8,992 nt of DNA from an uncultured Bacteroidia bacterium. Its GTDB lineage: Bacteria; Bacteroidota; Bacteroidia; Bacteroidales; CAJPTX01. Both the position numbers and the translations under genes were made by a program. Shown here piece after piece: positions 1-4,731 of this stretch (positions are counted from its first letter, which is position 1; the number at the start of each line of letters is the position of its first letter). The notes beneath the pieces are model-generated. The model searched no databases. It saw only the letters and a list, made by a program, of their open reading frames with translations, and was not told the DNA's origin. Where the stretch lies: positions 1 to 8,992 of the forward strand of contig CALHZE010000068.1 of NCBI GenBank assembly GCA_938040915.1. Direction: 5' to 3'.

Positions 1-52
1 CCCCCCCGCTGGAGCTCCCTCAGGGCTACGCCCTTCGGTCTCTCCAGCGGGG
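1..52. repeat. Long imperfect palindrome at window edge
   Basis: Arms CCCCGCTGGAG (4-14) and CTCCAGCGGGG (42-52) are perfect 11-bp inverse complements. The loop contains a second, nested hairpin, AGGGC (22-26) and GCCCT (30-34) around TAC. No T-run follows either arm, so it is not a standard intrinsic terminator. A compact GC-rich palindrome with an inner hairpin fits a REP-like dispersed intergenic repeat or the end of a structured transcript from an upstream gene outside the window. Seven C residues at the very start suggest it may continue to the left. Confidence 0.6.
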
Positions 53-58
53 AGTGTT

Positions 59-76
59 CCTGTTCAAAGTAACAGG
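59..76. repeat. Small hairpin, 6-bp stem
   Basis: CCTGTT (59-64) and AACAGG (71-76) enclose a 6-nt loop, just right of the edge palindrome. No T-tract follows on either strand. Further right, CAGTCAACC occurs twice as a direct repeat (94-102 and 128-136), flanking a weak TTTAT/ATAAA inverted repeat (111-126). I see no gene between 53 and 225 and cannot assign a function to these elements. Confidence 0.4.
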
Positions 77-196
77 GAAGAATAAACCTTCAACAGTCAA
101 CCAGCCACCGTTTATTGATCCATAAATCAGTCAACCTAGATACGTTTTTCCTATCCATTTTCCCTCCCACGCAACTTCCCAAATGGGCGGGCGTTT

Positions 197-204
197 TATC
201 TTTG
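197..204 (+). promoter_or_regulatory. Bacteroidota-type -7 promoter element
   Basis: TATCTTTG matches the Bacteroidota -7 consensus TAnnTTTG and lies 21 bp before the ATG at 226. A matching -33 TTTG is not evident at the expected distance, so the promoter is partial by consensus. The transcript would have a short leader carrying the purine-rich stretch GAGGGAAGAGA directly before the start codon. Confidence 0.5.
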
Positions 205-225
205 TAATAGCAAAGAGGGAAGAGA

Positions 226-1008
226 ATGAAATATTGGTTTGTAATATTGCTTTTGAGTGCTGTTTTAAGCGTACAGGCACAACAAGACACTCTATTTAAC
301 CAGACCGACGCTAAGGGGCGAAGAACGGGCTTCTGGCGTCGATATTACCGCAATGGTAAGGTTGCCTATACTGCACAGTTTGATGCCGGTCGCAACATCG
401 GGCGTATGGTGCGCTATGACGAGTCGGGGCAACGTCGCGTGGAGGTAATCCATCGCAAAGATGGACATCGCGCCGACGCCAAACTCTACTCGCCCGATGG
501 GGCACTCATCGCCCAAGGTATCTATTACGACCAAAAGAAAGATAGCACGTGGCGCTATTTTGGCTCAAAAGGACAAGTGGTACAAATAGAGAATTGGAAA
601 CGCGGCGCAAAGGACGGCGAAGAACTCATTTACTCTGACGAGGGGAGGGTCGCACAACGCCTCCGCTGGAAAAATGGCAAGCAAGACGGCGCGCAAGAAC
701 TCTACTACGCCACAGGGGCACTCCGCATCCGCTGGTATATGGTGCAAGATGTTGTGGAGGGCGAGATGGCAACCTTTTTCACCACGGGTGCTAAACGCCT
801 TGCTGGCGACTATGTCAAGGGAAAACGCGAGGGATATTGGACTACGTGGGACATCGACGGGCGCATCGAAGACCAAACCGAATATCGCAACGGCATTGCC
901 ACCAACGCCACCGAGCGTGCCCGTCAACAAGACAGTATCTTAGAGGCGCTCTTTAACAATGCTGGCAAGATCCCCGAGCTGAGTGCCGACGACGGGCTAG
1001 GCTACTAG
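226..1008 (+). CDS. Secreted MORN-like repeat protein (YwqK-type)
   Basis: This 260-residue protein begins with a signal peptide: K2, a hydrophobic stretch at residues 3-15 and a probable signal peptidase I site after VQA (residue 18). The rest consists of about seven repeats of roughly 22 residues with the pattern G-x-W-x-x-Y-x-x-G followed by a charged strand and N/KG. The clearest are near 35-54, 106-126, 130-150, 154-170, 178-198 and 202-222. This is the MORN-like beta-hairpin repeat often labelled 'YwqK family antitoxin' in Bacteroidota. That label is an annotation tradition, and I see no toxin gene next to it. A Q/D-rich tail (229-260) follows the repeats. It probably acts in the periplasm or at the cell surface, perhaps as a binding scaffold; its molecular role is unknown. 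The start is supported by the signal peptide and the purine-rich GAGGGAAGAGA before ATG. Confidence 0.85.
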   Translation: MKYWFVILLLSAVLSVQAQQDTLFNQTDAKGRRTGFWRRYYRNGKVAYTAQFDAGRNIGRMVRYDESGQRRVEVIHRKDGHRADAKLYSPDGALIAQGIYYDQKKDSTWRYFGSKGQVVQIENWKRGAKDGEELIYSDEGRVAQRLRWKNGKQDGAQELYYATGALRIRWYMVQDVVEGEMATFFTTGAKRLAGDYVKGKREGYWTTWDIDGRIEDQTEYRNGIATNATERARQQDSILEALFNNAGKIPELSADDGLGY

Positions 1009-1012
1009 ACAC

Positions 1013-1043
1013 AAAAAAGGCAGTCTCAACCCGTGAAACCGCC
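1013..1043 (-). terminator. Intrinsic terminator of tRNA-Thr
   Basis: Read on the minus strand, GGCGGTTTCA (1043-1034) pairs with TGAGACTGCC (1028-1019) as a 10-bp stem with two G-U pairs and a 5-nt loop, followed at once by six T (1018-1013). It lies about 20 nt past the 3' end of the tRNA. On the plus strand no T-run follows and the wobble pairs become mismatches, so it serves the tRNA rather than the upstream MORN gene. Confidence 0.85.
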
Positions 1044-1063
1044 CTAAAGTTTATAGTAATGAG

Positions 1064-1136
1064 AGCCTCTCATGGGACTCGAACCCACGACCTGCTCATT
1101 ACGAATGAGCCGCTCTACCAACTGAGCTAAAGAGGC
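1064..1136 (-). tRNA. tRNA-Thr (anticodon CGU)
   Basis: The 73-nt cloverleaf folds fully. The acceptor is GCCTCTT/GAGAGGC, with one G-U pair. The D arm is GCTC/GAGC around AGTTGGTA. The anticodon arm is GCTCA/TGAGC around loop TTCGTAA, giving anticodon CGT, which reads ACG (Thr). The variable loop is AGGTC, and the T arm is GTGGG/CCCAT around TTCGAGT. The discriminator base is U, and CCA is not encoded (CTC follows), so the 3' end is added by the CCA enzyme. It is transcribed divergently from aroC. The cognate synthetase thrS lies about 3.6 kb away, which may be chance. Confidence 0.97.
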
Positions 1137-1143
1137 AACGACA

Positions 1144-1175
1144 CAAAGGTATAGACTCTATTTGAAATAACCAAA
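1144..1175 (-). promoter_or_regulatory. Promoter of tRNA-Thr
   Basis: On the minus strand, TTTG (1175-1172) and TACCTTTG (1151-1144) are separated by 20 bp, a full match to the Bacteroidota -33/-7 consensus. The mature tRNA 5' end at 1136 is only 8 nt beyond the -7 element, so transcription should start almost at the tRNA itself. The promoter fills the 47-bp gap to aroC. On the plus strand TCTATTTG (1158-1165) is a one-mismatch -7 candidate for aroC, so the two divergent promoters may overlap. Confidence 0.8.
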
Positions 1176-1183
1176 CGTTAGGA

Positions 1184-2194
1184 ATGAATTCGTTCGGAAT
1201 ATTGTTTCGCGTCTCCCTCTGCGGCGAGTCTCACGGGGCTGGAATCCTAGTCTCCGTCGAAGGTTTGCCTGCAGGTCTAGACTTCGAAAAAATAGATTGG
1301 GAAAAGACACTCAGACGCCGAAAAGCCGCCACACGCGGGACAACGTCACGCCACGAACCCGACACTTTTCAGGTACTCAGTGGCGTTTATCAAGGGCACT
1401 GTACCGGAGCTCCCCTCTGCCTATTCGTCCCCAATACCGATGTGCAAAGTGCTAGCTACGCTACTTTTAGCGAAACGCCTCGCCCAGGGCATGTCGACGT
1501 CGTTGCGGCAGAGAAATATTTTGGCTACGCCGACATGCGCGGCAGTGGTGTTTTTTCCGGACGCCTCACCGTGGGGCTCGTCTTAGCAGGCACACTCGCT
1601 GCCGCATGCCTTACCGAGCTCGGCATTCACTGCGATGCTCAAGTAACGGAAATTGGCGGTCACGCAGCTCCCTTTGACGCCGTTATAGAGGAAGCCATCG
1701 CAGCAGGCGACTCGCTCGGCGGGGTAGTGAGCTGTCGTGTCGACGGAGTCCCCGCCGGTTGGGGAGCACCATTCTTTGATAGTGTCGAAAGTCTCTTGGC
1801 TCACGGGCTCTTTGCCATCCCTGGGGTGCGCGGAGTCAGCTTTGGCAACGGATGGGCAGGGGCTCGTATGCGCGGCAGTGAGTTTAACGATGCCTTTCAA
1901 AATAACGACTCATCATTCACGGGAAAGACACGCACCAATCATTCTGGGGGCATCGTCGGGGGGATTACCAATGGCAACCCCATCGAGTTTGAGGTTGCCT
2001 TCCGTCCACCAGCCAGCATTGCGCAGCCACAACAGTCCATTCGCAAAAGCACTGGCGAGGAGGTAAGCCTCACGATCGGCGGACGCCACGACGTTTGCTT
2101 CGTTCGACGCTGCCCCGTCATCGTGGAAAGCATTGCAAATATCGTCCTCTATGACCTCTATTTACAACGGAAGGCGGAAGTAGGAGTCAACTAA
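1184..2194 (+). CDS. aroC: Chorismate synthase
   Basis: This enzyme catalyses the last step of the shikimate pathway: trans-elimination of phosphate from 5-enolpyruvylshikimate-3-phosphate to give chorismate, using reduced FMN. It is cytosolic and normally tetrameric. Family signatures are visible: GESHG with the catalytic His (residues 14-18, H17), RRRKAATRGTTSRHEPD (44-60), PRPGHVD with the second catalytic His (99-105, H103), the NHSGGIVGGITNG FMN-site loop (252-264), FRPPASIAQPQQ (273-284), and GRHDVC with the catalytic Asp (300-305, D303). The usual RxSARET segment reads GVFSGRLT (122-129), as in a divergent Bacteroidota/Firmicutes-like subgroup. At 336 residues it is slightly short for the family (about 350-390), but no motif is missing. 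ATG follows TTAGGA closely. The stop codon directly abuts the next start, suggesting a two-gene operon. Confidence 0.96.
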   Translation: MNSFGILFRVSLCGESHGAGILVSVEGLPAGLDFEKIDWEKTLRRRKAATRGTTSRHEPDTFQVLSGVYQGHCTGAPLCLFVPNTDVQSASYATFSETPRPGHVDVVAAEKYFGYADMRGSGVFSGRLTVGLVLAGTLAAACLTELGIHCDAQVTEIGGHAAPFDAVIEEAIAAGDSLGGVVSCRVDGVPAGWGAPFFDSVESLLAHGLFAIPGVRGVSFGNGWAGARMRGSEFNDAFQNNDSSFTGKTRTNHSGGIVGGITNGNPIEFEVAFRPPASIAQPQQSIRKSTGEEVSLTIGGRHDVCFVRRCPVIVESIANIVLYDLYLQRKAEVGVN

Positions 2195-2980
2195 ATGCAC
2201 ACACACGCCCCCCGTCTCTGTCACCCAGCCACATCGATCATGTGTCCCAAAGCGTCATTTTACCGCACCTCGCGCTTTCTCGTTCTAAGCCTCAAGCGTT
2301 TGTTGAGCCTCCTCATTTTCCTCGTCCTTGCGAGTGGCATATTTCTCATCGTGAGCGACCAGCAACACCCCAAGACACCAGCCGAAGAGTCTGCCGCAAT
2401 CCGCAGTTTGCTTCTTACCACCAGCCGACTCGAGTGCCATTTGCCACCCTCCTTACCCTTTTACAAGGTTAGTGCTACGCCCGTCCTCTCCGCACAGGCA
2501 TCCCCCAAGAAACCCAAACGCGAAACGCTCAAACCCTCGTTGACGCCTTTCCTTGTCGACACCGCAGGAGTTGCTACATGGATACGCCTCGGTTTTTCAA
2601 CCAAGCAAGCCCAAACCATCATCCGTTACCGTGAAAAAAGCGGGGGCTTTCGAAATAAAGAGCACTTCCAACGTTGCTACGCGGTAAGCGAGGAGGCATA
2701 TCGTCGCCTTGCTCCCTACCTTCTTTTTTCGAAAAAAGCCCCTAGGGTGAACCCGCCGACGCACAAAACGCTCTTTCCCTTCGATCCTGATACGGCAAGT
2801 GTCTCGACTTTCGTGGCGCTCGGCTTCACTGCCAAACAGGCACAGGTATTGGTCAACTTTCGCAAATCACTAGGCGGTTCGTTTGGCAGCCCCGAACGCT
2901 TTGCGCGCTCATACGTGGTAGATTCAGCACGTTTCGAAGAACTAAAACCTTACCTGCGGTTTTCAACACAAGGAGAATAA
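2195..2980 (+). CDS. Membrane-anchored helix-hairpin-helix (ComEA-like) protein
   Basis: This 261-residue protein has a basic N-terminus, one membrane helix at about 37-53, a low-complexity P/K-rich linker (54-118), and two helix-hairpin-helix repeats. Repeat one (about 121-178) contains DTAGVATWIRLGFSTKQAQ and ends in LAPYLLF. Repeat two (about 197-256) contains DTASVSTFVALGFTAKQAQ and ends in LKPYLRF. Such tandem HhH motifs bind DNA without sequence specificity, and the topology recalls ComEA, the envelope DNA receptor for uptake; its role here is inferred. ATG directly follows the aroC TAA, with AGGAG 8 nt upstream inside aroC, so translation is probably coupled. M16 (ATG at 2240) is an alternative start that would put the basic segment SFYRTSR near the N-terminus. 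No clear terminator follows; the hairpins beyond lack T-runs. Confidence 0.85.
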   Translation: MHTHAPRLCHPATSIMCPKASFYRTSRFLVLSLKRLLSLLIFLVLASGIFLIVSDQQHPKTPAEESAAIRSLLLTTSRLECHLPPSLPFYKVSATPVLSAQASPKKPKRETLKPSLTPFLVDTAGVATWIRLGFSTKQAQTIIRYREKSGGFRNKEHFQRCYAVSEEAYRRLAPYLLFSKKAPRVNPPTHKTLFPFDPDTASVSTFVALGFTAKQAQVLVNFRKSLGGSFGSPERFARSYVVDSARFEELKPYLRFSTQGE

Positions 2981-3160
2981 AAGGTGTAACAGGGGCTGTT
3001 GCTTCCCACACACAGGGCGGGAGCAAGAACCAGACCTTACCGCGCGCCCTTCTTCCGATTACAGTCTCGACAGAGCATCTGAGAGTTGGCGGCTACCGTA
3101 GTCCCCCCGTCCTCTCAGATAGGAATTTCCCTCCGCGAAATCTATTTTCTAACAACCTAA
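2981..3160. other. Gene-free structured gap between convergent genes
   Basis: I find no credible coding frame and no TAnnTTTG promoter on either strand here. Three inverted repeats are visible. AACAG/CTGTT lies at 2988-3000. TTGC-TCCC with GGGAGCAA, one bulged T, lies at 2999-3026. A perfect 9-bp pair, ATCTGAGAG (3077-3085) and CTCTCAGAT (3112-3120), encloses a 26-nt loop. None is followed by a T-run. They may act as 3'-end protectors of the HhH-gene mRNA, or be remnants of a structured RNA. The gap's function is unassigned. Confidence 0.5.
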
Positions 3161-3201
3161 AAACACCGTGGCGTCTACCTCTTCTCGAGATAGACGCCAC
3201 G
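3160..3201 (-). terminator. Intrinsic terminator of the thrS-rplT operon
   Basis: On the minus strand CGTGGCGTCTA (3201-3191) and TAGACGCCACG (3177-3167) form a perfect 11-bp stem with a 13-nt loop, followed by GTG and a run of T (3163-3159). It lies about 25 nt after the rplT stop codon and ends the ribosomal-protein operon. On the plus strand no T-run follows. Confidence 0.88.
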
Positions 3202-3225
3202 CGATACGTTCGGAACTATATTCGA

Positions 3226-3570
3226 CTAGCGAACCGAATCCAGCACTGCCTTGAAAGCTTCCGGATTGTTCATCGCGAGGTCAGCAAGCACCTTACGACT
3301 CAATACAATATTCTTCGCATTGAGACGCCCGATGAAATCAGAGTAGGTCATCCCCTCTGCGCGCACAGCTGCGTTAATACGCTGAATCCACAGTGCTCGG
3401 AAGTTACGCTTCTTGCCCTTACGGTCTACGTAGGCATGCGTCCAACCTTTTTCGAGGGTGTTTTTTGCCACCGTATAGACATTACGGCGAGCGAGGAAAT
3501 TCCCTTTGGTTTGTTTGAGGATCTTCTTTCTGCGTCGATGTGACGCTACAACATTCACTGATCTAGGCAT
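3226..3570 (-). CDS. rplT: 50S ribosomal protein bL20
   Basis: A 114-residue bL20 of normal length. It shows the diagnostic N-terminus MPRSVN, the very basic extension RRRKKILKQTKG (12-23) that threads into 23S rRNA during early assembly, the block RKGKKRNFRALWIQRINAAVR (50-70) and the C-terminal RKVLADLAMNNPEAFKAVLDSV. In several bacteria bL20 also represses its own operon by binding mRNA that mimics its rRNA site. It is the last gene of the thrS-infC-rpmI-rplT operon, 118 nt after rpmI, and is followed by a terminator. The spacer before it carries inverted repeats that reach its start codon (see the element at 3571-3616). Confidence 0.98.
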   Translation of the reverse strand: MPRSVNVVASHRRRKKILKQTKGNFLARRNVYTVAKNTLEKGWTHAYVDRKGKKRNFRALWIQRINAAVRAEGMTYSDFIGRLNAKNIVLSRKVLADLAMNNPEAFKAVLDSVR

Positions 3571-3616
3571 TGTTGCACTATTTTCGGAATATGAGCGGTT
3601 GCAGACCTATGCAACA
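3571..3616 (-). promoter_or_regulatory. Switch-like inverted repeats before rplT
   Basis: On the minus strand three short elements occur in order. TGTTGCA (3616-3610) is followed by TGCAAC (3603-3598), 6 nt away, and later by TGCAACA (3577-3571), which directly precedes the rplT ATG. The first can pair with either of the others. The local hairpin leaves the start region open, whereas the long-range 7-bp pairing buries the bases directly before the ATG. This geometry suits translational control, plausibly by bL20, but no protein-binding site was recognised. Confidence 0.45.
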
Positions 3617-3688
3617 CTTTTGGCTCGAGTACTCCTAGGGTTAATAAATAAATGGGAACTGGTAAAAGTCAATCTTTTGACGCGGTCA

Positions 3689-3886
3689 CTACTTCACCAA
3701 CAAGAGCACCTTCATCCGACGTTCGTCAGCATGGTGCACCAAGCCGCTCTTGGTGAGGTTACGCTTACGCTTGTTCGTCTTCTTTGTCAAGATATGACTC
3801 TTGTACGCATGCTTGCGCTTCAACATTCCCGAACCTGTGAGCGCCAGACGCTTCATCGCGCCACGGTTCGATTTCATCTTTGGCAT
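3689..3886 (-). CDS. rpmI: 50S ribosomal protein bL35
   Basis: A 65-residue bL35 of standard length, starting at MPKMKSNRGAMKR, the family's N-terminal signature, and continuing GSGMLKRKHAYKSHILTKKTNKRKRNLT, the rRNA-binding core. The frame stays open 24 codons upstream to another ATG at 3958, but that stretch (MCGGAALLEVV...) has no family match and lies in the infC-rpmI spacer, so the start at 3886 is chosen. The C-terminal end (RRMKVLLLVK) is a little unlike the usual sequence. It sits between infC (104-nt gap) and rplT (118-nt gap), both unusually long for a ribosomal operon and both structured. Confidence 0.97.
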   Translation of the reverse strand: MPKMKSNRGAMKRLALTGSGMLKRKHAYKSHILTKKTNKRKRNLTKSGLVHHADERRMKVLLLVK

Positions 3887-3964
3887 CCTAACAACTATAT
3901 TTATACGATAAAACAACTCGTTTGTAACAACCTCCAGCAAAGCCGCCCCACCACACACAACTTC

Positions 3965-3987
3965 TAGTCTAGAGGGGGCTAGACCTA
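3965..3987 (-). promoter_or_regulatory. Hairpin just after the infC stop
   Basis: GTCTAG (3967-3972) and CTAGAC (3979-3984) form a 6-bp stem around a G-only-but-one loop (AGGGGG on the plus strand). With one bulged base the stem extends to TAG/CTA at its foot. It begins 4 nt after the infC stop codon and is not followed by a T-run, so it is more likely an mRNA processing, stability or repressor-binding element than a terminator. Confidence 0.4.
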
Positions 3988-3990
3988 CGC

Positions 3991-4692
3991 TTACTCGTCA
4001 TCCTCTTCGCTTCCCTCGTCTGCTATAACCTCTGGTGCAGACTTCCGGCTAGCTGGCTTTTCAGCTCCCTTCTTCTCAGTCGCTTTTTTCTTTGCGTTCT
4101 TGGCTGGGGCAAGCACCATCACCATATGCTTTTCGTTGAGCTGTGGCAACTGCTCTACCTTAGCATACTCCTCTAGGTCTTTCGCAAAACGGAGGAGAAG
4201 CTCCTCGCCAATATCCTTGAAGAGAATCGAACGCTTCATAAAGCGGAGGTCTGCCTTGACCTTAGCGCCGTCCTCCAAAAAACGAATCGCGTGCCTGAGT
4301 TTAAGCTGGTAGTCATTTTCCCCCATGTTTGGCGTAAAACGCAACTCCTTCATCTCGATCTTTGTTGCGCTCTTACGCATCTCCTTCTGCTTACGACGCT
4401 GCTCGTAAAGGAACTTCTGGTAATCGACAACACGGCAGACTGGGGGCTCTGAGTTCTCGACAATCATCACGAGGTCGAGCTCCTGATCGCGGGCTATGCG
4501 CAATGCCTCGTCTGTAGAGACTACGCGTGCCTCCCCGATATTATCACCCACGATTCGCACCTGTCGCACGCGGATATCTCCGTTAATGCGATGTTGTGGC
4601 GCACGATCCGAACGGAAGTCATTCCGTTCGCCGCGCTCGGGTCTGGGTGGACGCGGGGGACGAGGTCCGTGAAAGAATCTATTGTCAGCTAT
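3991..4692 (-). CDS. infC: Translation initiation factor IF-3, AUA start
   Basis: IF-3 binds the 30S subunit, checks start codon and initiator tRNA, and prevents premature 50S joining. Numbered from the inferred start (233 residues), the N-domain starts at HRINGDIRVRQVRIVGDNIG (34-53) and includes PPVCRVVDYQKFLYEQRRKQKE (83-104). The C-domain includes KELRFTPNMGENDYQLKLRHA (115-135) and FLEDGAKVKADL. An acidic tail (about 198-233, ending GSEEDDE) follows, as in many Bacteroidota. The frame is open upstream to a TAA at 4714, with no ATG, GTG, TTG or CTG before the conserved motif. GTG at 4569 lies inside that motif and would remove RINGDIR. ATA at 4692 sits 8 nt after GGGAGG (4706-4701), a strong ribosome binding site, so AUA initiation is inferred. 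The resulting N-terminus is unusual: 33 residues rich in Pro and Arg (RPPRPPRPERGER). It begins 39 nt after thrS. Confidence 0.9.
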   Translation of the reverse strand: MADNRFFHGPRPPRPPRPERGERNDFRSDRAPQHRINGDIRVRQVRIVGDNIGEARVVSTDEALRIARDQELDLVMIVENSEPPVCRVVDYQKFLYEQRRKQKEMRKSATKIEMKELRFTPNMGENDYQLKLRHAIRFLEDGAKVKADLRFMKRSILFKDIGEELLLRFAKDLEEYAKVEQLPQLNEKHMVMVLAPAKNAKKKATEKKGAEKPASRKSAPEVIADEGSEEDDE

Positions 4693-4700
4693 TGTAGTAC

Positions 4701-4706
4701 CCTCCC
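4701..4706 (-). promoter_or_regulatory. Strong Shine-Dalgarno site of infC
   Basis: GGGAGG on the minus strand, 8 nt before ATA (4692-4690), in the 39-nt thrS-infC spacer. Of the four genes in this operon only infC has such a strong site. Bacteroidota genes usually depend little on Shine-Dalgarno pairing, so its presence before a poor start codon supports the start call. Confidence 0.7.
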
Positions 4707-4731
4707 AATAAGGTTAAGAATAGTTTTGTTC

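Noticed and set aside
90..290. 66-codon minus-strand frame overlapping the start of the MORN gene
   Set aside because: It covers the promoter and signal-peptide region of a convincing plus-strand gene and shows no recognisable domain.
226..1008. Toxin-antitoxin module suggested by the YwqK family name
   Set aside because: There is no neighbouring toxin-like gene, and the protein carries a signal peptide, which does not suit a cytoplasmic antitoxin.
1019..1043. Plus-strand terminator for the MORN gene
   Set aside because: On the plus strand the stem loses its wobble pairs and no T-run follows; it fits only the minus-strand tRNA.
3028..3110. tRNA-like stretch on the minus strand (GACTGTAATC resembling an anticodon arm)
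   Set aside because: The anticodon loop is one base short, and no acceptor, D or T arm can be formed around it; treated as chance similarity.
3887..3958. 24-codon N-terminal extension of bL35
   Set aside because: bL35 starts at MPKMK throughout the family; the extension lies in the intergenic spacer.
3506..3967. 153-codon plus-strand frame across rplT, the spacer and rpmI
   Set aside because: It is antisense to two certain ribosomal protein genes and has no family features.
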